Below are positions 6,980-15,025 of a DNA stretch of 21,567 nucleotides, in pieces. The stretch is from Proteobacteria bacterium UBA1148. GTDB taxonomy: Bacteria; Pseudomonadota; Gammaproteobacteria; Steroidobacterales; Rariloculaceae. The notes under the pieces are model-generated. The model made no database searches. It saw only the letters and a program-made list of their open reading frames with translations, and was not told the DNA's origin. The stretch's first letter is position 1. Every line of letters begins with the position of its first letter. The DNA lies in NCBI GenBank assembly GCA_002311835.1, contig DBZY01000064.1, forward strand, positions 105,976-127,542, read 5' to 3'. The translations under genes were made by a program, and so were the position numbers.

Positions 6980-7899
6980 GGTGTCCCTGTGGCGTGCGGC
7001 TCCAGTGCATTAAAAATCATCTGATTAACAGGAGTCGGTATACCTGCATCTTGACCAAAACGAATCACTGCACCGCTCAACCAAGCCAGTTCCAGCGGAT
7101 TGCCGTTCTCAAGATCATGATGCATAGAAGATGTCATATCGGTCGGAAGCCCATCGGCGAATTCGAGCCGATTTTCGGCATAGTCTTTGGGAAGAGCCAC
7201 CCCCCGAGCTCGACCAACAGAAACAGTTTCCCGCATGACATCGAGGAAAAGTGCTCGGTTCTCAAGATCTTCTCTGATGGGGCCCAGCGGGGTGCGCAAC
7301 AACGTTGTCGTAGCACTTAATCCCACCAGGAAAACGAACTTCTCCCAAACAGTTCGCTGAACATCGTCACTTACCTCCGCTACAACCTCTCCTTTCCGCA
7401 GTGCCTCATGCAAAGCTTTAACTCGAGGCGAAGAGCCACCACTATGCTCACCGATGACGACTCGCTGCATGGTGCCGATATGCTTAATGACACCCGGCTC
7501 AGCTATAGAACTGGCAATGAATGCAGCTCCACCAATGAGTCTTTTGGCGCCGACGATACCGGCAAGGATCTCATCGGCTTCGACGCCATTTTGCAAAGAT
7601 AAAACAGTTGTCTTAGAGCCAAGCATTGGAAGAATTGCACGGCCTATAGCCCCTGTATCCCATAATTTCACGGCTACAACAACGTAGTCAACGACTCCGA
7701 CTTCCTCTGGATTATCGGTAGCCTTTGCGGGGTTCACTACCACATCACCCATATCACGGCTTTCTATCTTCAAACCATGACTACGAATTGCCTGCAAGTG
7801 TTTGCCGCGTGCGATAAATGTTACGTCGCAACCACCAGCTACTAGTCGTCCCCCAAAATAGCCGCCGACCCCACCGCTTCCCATCATCGCAATATGCAT
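6976..7899 (-). CDS. Ketopantoate reductase-family (PanE/ApbA) oxidoreductase
   Basis: The 307 residues show the family fold: an N-terminal Rossmann motif GSGGVG (7-12), SLQNG (101-105), the catalytic Lys187 in TVWEKF, and a C-terminal helical domain with GNPLELAWLSG and the closing TPVNQ motif. The family reduces 2-ketopantoate to D-pantoate with NADPH, but many members act on other 2-keto acids. Its partner here is a racemase-like enzyme rather than panB or panC, and the genes overlap by 4 bases. I therefore read it as a 2-keto acid / D-2-hydroxy acid dehydrogenase of a small catabolic operon rather than the vitamin B5 enzyme. No clear ribosome-binding site precedes ATG 7899. Confidence 0.85.
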   Translation of the reverse strand: MHIAMMGSGGVGGYFGGRLVAGGCDVTFIARGKHLQAIRSHGLKIESRDMGDVVVNPAKATDNPEEVGVVDYVVVAVKLWDTGAIGRAILPMLGSKTTVLSLQNGVEADEILAGIVGAKRLIGGAAFIASSIAEPGVIKHIGTMQRVVIGEHSGGSSPRVKALHEALRKGEVVAEVSDDVQRTVWEKFVFLVGLSATTTLLRTPLGPIREDLENRALFLDVMRETVSVGRARGVALPKDYAENRLEFADGLPTDMTSSMHHDLENGNPLELAWLSGAVIRFGQDAGIPTPVNQMIFNALEPHATGTP

Positions 7900-7967
7900 G
7901 ATTTTATGTGCTAGTAGTCGTGGACATCAGACTGTAAATCGTCCGCTCATTAAAGACACTCTAGATA

Positions 7968-7998
7968 TATCTCGTGCGACTCACTTGATCATATCTCG
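7968..7998. repeat. Direct repeat ATATCTCG near the reductase promoter
   Basis: ATATCTCG occurs at 7968-7975 and 7991-7998, 23 bases apart (about two helical turns). The copies flank and overlap the candidate -10 box of the reductase-racemase operon. They could be repressor sites. Confidence 0.3.
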
Positions 7999-8017
7999 AG
8001 GAATAGCTTTCAGACAA
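7988..8017 (-). promoter_or_regulatory. Candidate promoter of the reductase-racemase operon
   Basis: On the minus strand TTGTCT (8012-8017) and TATGAT (7988-7993) are 18 bases apart. Transcription would start about 80 bases before the ATG at 7899. The 163-base gap after the upstream operon holds no gene. Confidence 0.45.
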
Positions 8018-8062
8018 AAACGGGGAGAAACAAGGAACGGCTAGATATTTGTGGCGCCGTAT

Positions 8063-9118
8063 CTATCGGAAGCGCTGCTGGAGTGTTTCGAGCGCTTCCC
8101 CGCCCGGGCACAATTTATCAAACGGCAGATCATTTAATGGTGTTTTGGTAGTTTGATTGATTGCATGCATGTCCGGTTCGCTCTCATCTATATACAACAA
8201 GCCAGTTACTATTTCCCCTTTCCTATGATGGGACCGAATGTAGTCGATGGCAGCTCCTCGATTGTTCAGACTATAGTCCTTGCTTATCTTACGAAGCAGA
8301 ATCCTACTACCGTCATGCAGCTCTATTGTCATCACTTCACCTTCATCGTAGGCTGTTTTGATTTCCTCAGCTGGCGGTACGAAATCCGCATGCATAGCTG
8401 GATGGAAAAACTGTCGGGTATAAGCATAGCTCTTCGTCGAATCTTCATGATCGTTGAATGTGACACAGGGAGAGAGCACATCAATTAGCGCAAAGCCATT
8501 ATGTCTGATCCCAGCCTTTATGAGAGGTATGAGTTGTTCCTTATCACCAGAAAAGCTTCGGGCAACAAATGTCCCCCCTAGGGCCATGGCCATCTGAACC
8601 GGGTCAATCGGTTGCTGTTCGTTAACCTCACCTTTCTTTGCCTTTGTCCCCACATCAGCCGAAGCGGAGAACTGCCCCTTAGTCAGGCCATAGACTCCAT
8701 TGTTCTCAATAATGTAGAGCATATTCAGATTTCTGCGTACAGCATGCGCGAACTGTCCGAGTCCGATAGACAACGAATCGCCATCCCCCGAGATGCCTAT
8801 CAAAGACAGCTCGCGGTTTGCCGCGTTAGCGCCCGTCGCAATCGAGGGCATTCTCCCGTGTACGGCATTGAATCCGTGAGCTGCGCTCAAGAAGTAGGCT
8901 GGTGTCTTGGATGAACATCCGATACCGCTCAGCTTGGCAACACTGTGCGGCGGAACGCTCAGTTCGAAAAACGACTGCACAATGGCCGAGGTCACCGAGT
9001 CGTGTCCACAGCCCGCGCACAACGTTGACATACGACCTTCGTAGTCGCGGATCGTAAGCCCTAACGCGTTGCGTGCCATGCCTTCGTGGATGATTTGCGG
9101 CTTTGTAATGGATGTCAC
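8063..9118 (-). CDS. korB: 2-oxoacid:acceptor oxidoreductase, beta subunit (TPP-binding)
   Basis: This is the catalytic thiamine-diphosphate subunit that cleaves a 2-oxoacid to an acyl-CoA and passes electrons to an iron-sulfur centre. The 351 residues carry the four cysteines expected for a [4Fe-4S] cluster: CAGC (34 and 37), GIGC (68) and SPC (218). The TPP/magnesium motif is GDGDSLSIG (111-119) with NNGVYG (139-144). It overlaps the alpha-subunit gene by 4 bases and is third in the operon. 2-Oxoglutarate is the most likely substrate by similarity to KorB, but pyruvate or branched-chain oxoacids are possible. The C-terminal 80 residues beyond the core are a little longer than in compact archaeal forms. 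Confidence 0.92.
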   Translation of the reverse strand: MTSITKPQIIHEGMARNALGLTIRDYEGRMSTLCAGCGHDSVTSAIVQSFFELSVPPHSVAKLSGIGCSSKTPAYFLSAAHGFNAVHGRMPSIATGANAANRELSLIGISGDGDSLSIGLGQFAHAVRRNLNMLYIIENNGVYGLTKGQFSASADVGTKAKKGEVNEQQPIDPVQMAMALGGTFVARSFSGDKEQLIPLIKAGIRHNGFALIDVLSPCVTFNDHEDSTKSYAYTRQFFHPAMHADFVPPAEEIKTAYDEGEVMTIELHDGSRILLRKISKDYSLNNRGAAIDYIRSHHRKGEIVTGLLYIDESEPDMHAINQTTKTPLNDLPFDKLCPGGEALETLQQRFR

Positions 9119-10932
9119 GCTGCTACCTCTTTTGCTACATGGCCCTCGATGGCTTCAATTATGCAACGGCAATCAATGGGGACACCGCTATAACTAAGGA
9201 TCGATTCCATACGAGCCTTCGAATAATCAGTCTCCAACAACAGCAAGCTCTTGAGTTGAGCGTCCCTGTTTTGTTCCACAACGAAAATCCGCTCGTGCTG
9301 ATTTAAAAACTTTGCAACCTTATCGCCAAAGGGGAAAGCCTTTACTCGAAGATAATTGAGATGGATACCCTTGCGTGCTAATCGATCCATTGCTTCCAAT
9401 ACCGCGTAATCACAGCTGCCGACAGAAACAATGCCCAATTTGGCAGACTTGCGCATTTTGATGACCGGCTCCGGAACCAGTTTTACTGCCGTATCCCATT
9501 TTCTTTTCAGCCGATCGACAACCTCTTGATATTCATCTTCGTCCTCCGTGTAGCCGCCGTATTTGTTATGGCCAGAGCCGCGGACGAAATACGCACCCTT
9601 AGCCGACGCTCCCGGATACGTGCGATAAGGGATACCGTCACCATCCAAATCCAGATAACGGTAAAAGCTCTCTGTTTCTTCAAGTTCTTTGGCACCAAGC
9701 ACCTTACCCCTATCTGGTCGATAGTCTTCATTCCATTCCAGGGCCTCGGACATCCAGTCGTTCATGCCGATATCGAGATCTAGCATGACGATGACGGGTG
9801 TCTGCAAACGATCTGCGAGATCGAAAGCCTTAACCGCAAGCTCGAAACACTCTTTCGGGTTCGCGGGGAATAACAGGACGTGGCGCGTATCGCCATGAGA
9901 AGCGTATGCCGCAATGAGTATGTCACCCTGCTGGGTCCGGGTTGGCATGCCAGTTGACGGTCCAACACGTTGAACATCAAAGAGGACAGCGGGCAACTCA
10001 GCAAAATACGCGAAGCCAATAAACTCGCTCATTAACGAAATCCCGGGGCCGCTAGTCGGCGTAAACGCACGAGCACCGTTCCATGAAGCGCCAAGAACAA
10101 TGCCTATTGCAGCCAGTTCATCCTCCGCCTGAACTACGCAGTAATTACGTTCGCCAGTCTTGGGATCTACGCGAAATCTTTCACTGAAAGATTTGAAGCT
10201 ATCCATAAGAGAGGTCGATGGTGTAATCGGGTACCAGGCGCCCACCGTTGCCCCCGCATAGACACATCCCAGCCCCGCCGCAGTATTACCATCAATCATA
10301 ATGTGACCGGCGGTCTTATCCAGGGATTTCACACGGGTGGGTAGCGGACACTTAAAGTGCTCCTGGGCATAACTTGCCCCTAGATCAATAGCTTCTATAT
10401 TGGCTTGGATCAGCGCTTGTTTGGACGAAAACGTCTCTTCGACGAGATTTTTGATGACCTGTCTGTCCAAATCCAATAACGCCGCAAGTGTCCCAAGATA
10501 GGCCATATTCTTCATAAGAATACGGGTCCGGGCATCACTGAAGCGCTCGTTACAAATTTTCGCGAGTGGTACGCCGAGTATAGTGACGTCCTGTCGCGTC
10601 AGAACGCTATTTCGCGGCCAGGTAGAATCGTAGATGAGGACGCCCCCAGGACTTAGCGATTTGAGATCCTGCTGGTAGGTCTCCGCATTCATGGCCACCA
10701 TGATGTCAATCTCACCAGAACGGGCCAGATTACTATCCTTCGTGACACGAATCTCATACCAGGTAGGAAGTCCCTGTATGTTACTGGGGAAGAAGTTCTT
10801 GCCCATCACCGGAATTCCCATCCGAAAAATGACCTTCATCAACAGTCCATTGGCGCTGGCGGACCCCGTGCCATTCACGTTAGCCAACCGAATAACGAAG
10901 TCGTTTACCCTGCTTTTCGCTCTGCCTGGCAC
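9115..10932 (-). CDS. korA: 2-oxoacid:acceptor oxidoreductase, fused gamma-alpha subunit
   Basis: This is the partner of the beta subunit. The N-terminal 190 or so residues form the gamma domain (RLANVNGTGSASANGLLMK, then NFFPSNIQGLPTWYEIRV). The alpha domain follows, with the signature YPITPSTS at 234-241, QAEDELAAIG and FTPTSGPGISLM. The fused gamma-alpha layout and 605-residue length fit KorA-type subunits. The start is uncertain: GTG at 10932 overlaps the end of the upstream gene by 28 bases and has little ribosome-binding sequence. Few other starts are available before the gamma domain begins, so I keep it. Together with the upstream reductase subunit, this enzyme should couple oxoacid oxidation to NAD(P) reduction. 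Confidence 0.92.
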   Translation of the reverse strand: MPGRAKSRVNDFVIRLANVNGTGSASANGLLMKVIFRMGIPVMGKNFFPSNIQGLPTWYEIRVTKDSNLARSGEIDIMVAMNAETYQQDLKSLSPGGVLIYDSTWPRNSVLTRQDVTILGVPLAKICNERFSDARTRILMKNMAYLGTLAALLDLDRQVIKNLVEETFSSKQALIQANIEAIDLGASYAQEHFKCPLPTRVKSLDKTAGHIMIDGNTAAGLGCVYAGATVGAWYPITPSTSLMDSFKSFSERFRVDPKTGERNYCVVQAEDELAAIGIVLGASWNGARAFTPTSGPGISLMSEFIGFAYFAELPAVLFDVQRVGPSTGMPTRTQQGDILIAAYASHGDTRHVLLFPANPKECFELAVKAFDLADRLQTPVIVMLDLDIGMNDWMSEALEWNEDYRPDRGKVLGAKELEETESFYRYLDLDGDGIPYRTYPGASAKGAYFVRGSGHNKYGGYTEDEDEYQEVVDRLKRKWDTAVKLVPEPVIKMRKSAKLGIVSVGSCDYAVLEAMDRLARKGIHLNYLRVKAFPFGDKVAKFLNQHERIFVVEQNRDAQLKSLLLLETDYSKARMESILSYSGVPIDCRCIIEAIEGHVAKEVAA

Positions 10933-12725
10933 TTAGCTGCATCCTCTCTCGCTTCGTCAATTGCATATGGAATTACTAGACTTGATTTCTGCATGTCCCA
11001 TGCGGCTGTTGGGCATCTCTCAGCGCACAAGCCGCAATGTACACAGAGGTTCTCATCCTTAACCATGACACGGGACGTTTGTTTTAGTGCTGCCGAAACA
11101 TAGAGCAGCTGACTGGGCTCAAGAATAGGTGCCTTTAGGCTCTTTTTCAGAGTGTCCTCGTCCGCGTTGGGCGTTATCGTCAGGCAATCTACGGGACAGA
11201 TATCTATACACGCATCACACTCGATACATAGATCAGCGAAAAAGACCGTCTGGAGATCACAATTCAAACAGCGCTCGACTTCCGTTACGACCTGCTCCAC
11301 AGAAAAGCCCAGCTCAACTTCGATATTCAGCTTCTTGAAACGCTCCTTGAGATCTACATGGGGCATTATCCGCCTACCCGCGGGGTCGTAGTCGTTACTG
11401 TAGCTCCACTCGTGAATACCCATCTTCGCGCTTTGCAGGTTGACTCCTCGGGGCAAACGTTCATCTAGGGGTCGCTCGTTACAGTACTTGTCTATGGAAA
11501 TCGCTGCCTGATGCCCGTGCTCTACGGCCCAGATAATGTTCTTAGGCCCGAACGCCGCATCGCCACCGAAGAATACTCCAGGCAAAGTTGACTCAAATGT
11601 CACCTCGTCTAAGACGGGAACACTCCATTTATCAAAGTTGATTCCGATGCCCCGTTCTACCCAGGGGAAGGCAGTATCCTGCCCGAGTGCTAAAATAACA
11701 TCGTCACAAGGGAAGAATGCCTCCTCTCCCGTAACTCTGGTATCTGCGATGCGCCCCTTTTCATCAAGATCGTACTCCATCTTCTCGAATGTCATACCAA
11801 CAAGCTTACCGTCCTCTATAACAAACTCTTTTGGAGAGTGTTTAACGACAATTTCAACCTGCTCCTCTTCGGCATCTTCGAGCTCCCAGTCGGATGCTTT
11901 GAAAAAGTCCCGCGTCTTTCGCGCCATAACCTTCACGTCTCTCGCACCGAGTCTCAGCGAGGTACGACAACAATCCATGGCCGTATTACCGACCCCTATG
12001 ATCAGGACTTTTTTGCCAATCTTCTCCGTATGGCCGAAAGCGACAGACTCGAGCCACTGAATACCAATATGGATTCGGTCGCTCTCGTCACGGCCAGGCA
12101 TGTCTATATCCTTACCCTTTGGGGCTCCACTGCCAACAAAAATTGCGTTGTAACCCTCCTTAAGCAGCTCTGCCATACTTTCTATTGGTGAGCTCAATCT
12201 CAGATCGACGCCCATATCCAGTATGTAACCCACCTCCTCATCCATCACCGAGGCAGGAAGACGAAATGATGGGATGTTAGTTCTCATCAAGCCACCAACC
12301 TCATCCAGCGCATCGTAAATGACACACTCGTAGCCGAGTGGCATGAGATCGTTGGCAACAGTAAGAGACGCGCAGCCTGCTCCGACTAGGGCAATTCGTT
12401 TCCCATTCTTCTGTTTGGGCGCAGTAGGCAACCGATCACTTATATCGCCGCGATTATCCGCAGCGACTCGCTTCAATCGGCAAATCGCAACCGGTTTATC
12501 TTCCACGCGCGTTCGACGACAAGCTGGCTCACAGGGGCGATCACAGGTCCGGCCTAAGATCCCAGGAAAGACGTTGGACTCGCGATTCAACATATAGGCG
12601 TCGGTAAATCGCCCCTGAGCAATGAGGCGAATGTATTCCGGAACATCAGTATGGGCAGGACAGCCCCATTGGCAATCCACCACCTGATGAAAATATTCGG
12701 TTCCTTCCGTTTTGGTAGGGTCCAT
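10905..12725 (-). CDS. FAD/FeS NAD(P)-linked reductase subunit of the 2-oxoacid oxidoreductase (GltD-like with C-terminal ferredoxin domain)
   Basis: The first gene of the operon encodes 606 residues in three parts. The N-terminus has cysteines typical of glutamate-synthase small-subunit-like proteins (Cys18, 22, 61, 65, 69). The flavin and nucleotide region follows: GAGCAS at 115-120 for FAD, GVGNTAMDCC at 244-253 for the pyridine nucleotide, and GGDA at 387-390. The C-terminal ferredoxin domain has CIECDACIDIC plus Cys514 and CVHCGLCAERC (561-571), and two more cysteines (486, 489). It should carry electrons between the oxidoreductase core and NAD(P). I recall a similar third subunit (KorC) in the 2-oxoglutarate:NADP oxidoreductase of Azoarcus. 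GAGCAS has Cys where GAGPAS is usual. Confidence 0.88.
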   Translation of the reverse strand: MDPTKTEGTEYFHQVVDCQWGCPAHTDVPEYIRLIAQGRFTDAYMLNRESNVFPGILGRTCDRPCEPACRRTRVEDKPVAICRLKRVAADNRGDISDRLPTAPKQKNGKRIALVGAGCASLTVANDLMPLGYECVIYDALDEVGGLMRTNIPSFRLPASVMDEEVGYILDMGVDLRLSSPIESMAELLKEGYNAIFVGSGAPKGKDIDMPGRDESDRIHIGIQWLESVAFGHTEKIGKKVLIIGVGNTAMDCCRTSLRLGARDVKVMARKTRDFFKASDWELEDAEEEQVEIVVKHSPKEFVIEDGKLVGMTFEKMEYDLDEKGRIADTRVTGEEAFFPCDDVILALGQDTAFPWVERGIGINFDKWSVPVLDEVTFESTLPGVFFGGDAAFGPKNIIWAVEHGHQAAISIDKYCNERPLDERLPRGVNLQSAKMGIHEWSYSNDYDPAGRRIMPHVDLKERFKKLNIEVELGFSVEQVVTEVERCLNCDLQTVFFADLCIECDACIDICPVDCLTITPNADEDTLKKSLKAPILEPSQLLYVSAALKQTSRVMVKDENLCVHCGLCAERCPTAAWDMQKSSLVIPYAIDEAREDAAKCQAERKAG

Positions 12726-12753
12726 GACGGTCTAAACTCCCAATCCGCGCGCC

Positions 12754-12781
12754 ATTATAGACTTCGAAATCTTCTCTACAA
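12754..12781 (-). promoter_or_regulatory. Promoter of the 2-oxoacid oxidoreductase operon
   Basis: On the minus strand TTGTAG (12776-12781) is followed after 16 bases by a perfect TATAAT (12754-12759). The start of transcription would fall near 12747, about 20 bases before the ATG at 12725. GGGAG lies 11 bases before that ATG. Confidence 0.6.
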
Positions 12782-12797
12782 GCCTTTATCGACGTCC

Positions 12798-14279
12798 TTA
12801 ATCCTCCTCGGATTCCGGCACATAAAGGAAAGTGAAGTCTCGGACCAATCCACTGGCTTCAATAATCTCACCATCGACTATCCTGGGGCGAAAGCGCGAC
12901 TGGCCCATAGCGCGGGTGGCTGTCTCATCCTTAAACCCGGGCGGCTGGGATTCAACGACCTCTACGTTTGCTGTTCTACCATTTGTTGTAAGGTCAAACG
13001 TAACAAGCACATGTCCCTGCTGGACACCGGGTGTCCCGATCCTCGCAAGTCCACGGGTGCTGGGATTCTCTTGAAACACATAACGAGGCTCGTAAAACCA
13101 GCGCCTCTGCAGCCTTTCTCCGTCCTCGACTTCGCCTAAGAGCGCCCAAGCCTTTTGATAGTCACCTCCTATCTCACCAAAACCAAATGCCGTATCCCAG
13201 TCACCTAGATCTCTCAAAACCCGCGCTAACTCCAACTTGTCAAGCTCAGGTTGTCCCTCAAGAATATCTAGCGCCCTCCTCAGCGAAGAAATACCACGAC
13301 CGTCCGTAGATTTCTGCACTCGGAAACTATTACCTATCTCCCTCAGCGGGTGTACAAGCAATACGCTATCTCTTCCTTCTATTTCTCGGATGATAGCCAT
13401 AGCCCGCTCGTAGTACCTCCGCTCTCCTCCAAACCGGTAGCTTCTATGCAACCAGCGCGCATACTTATAGAGGGTCGGGAGAATCTCGATGGTTCCTGTT
13501 CCGAGGGTACGGAACATGATCATCATCCCTTCTAATTTTTGATCTTCAGCATCTGAATAAAGCTCCATCCTAACCAGAGTATTAGCCATACGATCGAGAA
13601 TCGGGATCTGCCCCTCATTCAAAAGGCCGAAAACCCTACGGTTAACAGTGCGAGCCTCTCGGAAAACCGTAACAGCCTCAGGGTAGGCCCCCAGCGAGTT
13701 ATACGACGCCCCTAACCCTACCAAGGGCTGAATGACCGATTGAGTAAATTCCCCCTCATTTGCCCGAAAAATCTCAACTGAAGCAAGAAAGTTTTGTGCC
13801 GAAGCCTCGTACAACTCTGCCCTTCTTTGAGCCTCAGCAAGATTTGAGATTGAAAGAGCAGCCTCTGATGACTCGGGCCCGAACGACTCTTGGGTAAGTC
13901 CAACGATACGTTCGGCTACTGAAGCAGCTTCAACATCCTTATCTTGGTCCAGAAGATCTCGGAACCTAAGTTGCGCCTCTAACAATGTGTTGAATTCAGC
14001 ATTGGTTGTCTGCTGTTCAAAAGAGGCTCTGTCCGCATTCGCCGGGATGGGAATACTCTCCGGCATCCGCAGCATAATCTCCTCTTCCTCCTCAACTTCC
14101 AAAGAAGAGTCTTCCACTTCCAACAGAAGATCGAACACTGGCGCCTCAGACTCGTCTATCGTGTAGATGCGAGCATTCTGCGCACCCACAGATCCGGCGA
14201 CTCCAATACAGAGCGCACAAAAGTACGCAAACCTATTGAAGCAGGTAGTGGCAGGAAAAATTGGCCGTTGCTGAGCCAT
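12798..14279 (-). CDS. Secreted TPR protein with TonB-like C-terminal domain
   Basis: This is a 493-residue periplasmic protein. A signal peptide covers about residues 1-33, with cleavage near VGAQ. A very acidic stretch follows (LEVEEEEE, about 59-67). From about 90 to 390 there are degenerate tetratricopeptide repeats (FGPESSEAALSISNLAEAQ, LGAYPEAVTVFREA and others). The last 80 or so residues resemble the TonB C-terminal fold: GHVLVTFDLTTNGRTANVEV, then AMGQSRFRPRIVDGE. It has no N-terminal TonB anchor or Pro-rich spanner, so it is not a classical energy transducer and may bind envelope partners instead. The ATG at 14279 lacks a clear ribosome-binding site. No function can be assigned; it stands alone between divergent or unrelated genes. 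Confidence 0.8.
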   Translation of the reverse strand: MAQQRPIFPATTCFNRFAYFCALCIGVAGSVGAQNARIYTIDESEAPVFDLLLEVEDSSLEVEEEEEIMLRMPESIPIPANADRASFEQQTTNAEFNTLLEAQLRFRDLLDQDKDVEAASVAERIVGLTQESFGPESSEAALSISNLAEAQRRAELYEASAQNFLASVEIFRANEGEFTQSVIQPLVGLGASYNSLGAYPEAVTVFREARTVNRRVFGLLNEGQIPILDRMANTLVRMELYSDAEDQKLEGMMIMFRTLGTGTIEILPTLYKYARWLHRSYRFGGERRYYERAMAIIREIEGRDSVLLVHPLREIGNSFRVQKSTDGRGISSLRRALDILEGQPELDKLELARVLRDLGDWDTAFGFGEIGGDYQKAWALLGEVEDGERLQRRWFYEPRYVFQENPSTRGLARIGTPGVQQGHVLVTFDLTTNGRTANVEVVESQPPGFKDETATRAMGQSRFRPRIVDGEIIEASGLVRDFTFLYVPESEED

Positions 14280-14371
14280 CTAAGGCAATTCTATCGGAAA
14301 CAATGGGACACCGCGCTCAACATAAGTCATAGTTAAAGTCTGTGCTAGGTGTTGGGCTGTTAAAACACAAC

Positions 14372-14402
14372 GGCCTCAGCCTCTCAATGGGAGGCCGAGG
14401 CC
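14372..14402 (-). terminator. Hairpin terminator of the Asp/Arg-repeat gene
   Basis: A 12-bp stem (14372-14383 with 14391-14402) closes a 7-base loop. The one A:C mismatch of the plus strand becomes a G:U pair on the minus strand, and a T-rich stretch (GTTGTGTTTT) follows only in that direction. It lies 27 bases after the second stop of the split frame (14429), not after the first (14630). Confidence 0.55.
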
Positions 14403-14428
14403 GAAGAGTGCCTTTCGAACATGGGTTC

Positions 14429-14629
14429 TCACTGGTTAGATCCATTCTGGTTCGGCGCAAGACCAGTTGGGTGCTTAGTACCGAGATTGGCCCTGCTACC
14501 CCCATGATTAATACCGTTGTTGAGCCTGCGGTTGGATCGACGATTAATGCGACGCCCAACACGATTCCCTTGCTGATCAGCAGGGCTAACCCTACTTTTG
14601 CGCTGATCTAAAGACTTAGGCGGCCCATC
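14429..14629 (-). pseudogene. In-frame continuation of the Asp/Arg-repeat protein after a TGA
   Basis: Directly after the stop at 14630-14632 the same frame stays open for another 66 codons to a TGA at 14429-14431. The translation has the same Arg/Asn/Gly-rich repeat character (GNRVGRRINRRSNRRLNNG) as the upstream part (GNRINDRWDRRSERA). It has no good start of its own. The simplest reading is one ancestral gene cut by a nonsense mutation. Readthrough of the TGA, or a sequencing error, are the alternatives. Confidence 0.55.
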
Positions 14630-14827
14630 TCACCCTACGTCACTAGCACGTTCAGATCGACGGTCCCAACGATCGTTAATTCGATTGCCTCGACGATCAA
14701 GTCGTCCGTCAATACGGTCACCTCTTTCATCTAACCAATTTTCAATATGATCGCTGCTATCATCAGCCAGCGCGCTACCGCCTACCAAAACTAAAGTCGC
14801 CATAAGCCATATCGTTACAGATCTCAT
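14630..14827 (-). CDS. Small secreted Asp/Arg-repeat protein
   Basis: The ATG at 14827 is preceded by GTGAGGGA, a strong ribosome-binding site, and is preferred over the in-frame start at 14839. The 65-residue product starts with a signal peptide (MRSVTIWLMATLVLVGGSALA, cleavage before DD). The mature part is made of heptad-like repeats of the type RGDRIDGRLDRRGNRINDRWDRR. Small periplasmic proteins of this kind, with tandem Asp-Arg-Ile/Leu-Asp repeats, are seen as hypothetical proteins in Gammaproteobacteria; they usually run longer. Here a TGA ends the frame, although repeat-like sequence continues in frame beyond it. The charge pattern suggests a highly charged helix, possibly binding polyanions or metals; this is inference only. 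Confidence 0.7.
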   Translation of the reverse strand: MRSVTIWLMATLVLVGGSALADDSSDHIENWLDERGDRIDGRLDRRGNRINDRWDRRSERASDVG

Positions 14828-14905
14828 TTTTTCCCTCACATCTGTTCAATTTCTGTGCTTTTAACGAACTGTGGCAAGCTTGGTTGACTGCGTTGCAAAA
14901 ATCAC

Positions 14906-14922
14906 GCCTTATTCCATAAGGC
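14906..14922. promoter_or_regulatory. Perfect palindrome in the divergent region before msrP
   Basis: GCCTTAT-TCC-ATAAGGC is a 7-bp perfect inverted repeat with a 3-base spacer, between the divergent repeat-protein gene and msrP. TTGACT at 14884-14889 lies just upstream and could be a -35 box. The palindrome would then cover the -10 region and suits an operator. The rest of the 198-base gap (14828-15025) shows no gene. Confidence 0.4.
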
Positions 14923-15025
14923 TAACGCATTGCGCACATCTACACATGCAACTGACACTAGCCATTTTGGCTTAAGAGTTGCACCATTACCCCCCATAAG
15001 CGGTCTTACCCTGAAGGACAGAACA

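Noticed and set aside
11536..12060. 174-codon plus-strand frame opposite the reductase subunit gene
   Set aside because: It is antisense to a well-supported enzyme gene, is Ser/Thr-rich and shows no motif; it is a shadow frame.
14317..14611. Overlapping small frames on both strands between the TPR gene and the repeat-protein gene
   Set aside because: Neither has a ribosome-binding site or a recognisable motif. The minus-strand one is out of frame with the repeat-like continuation, which explains the region better.
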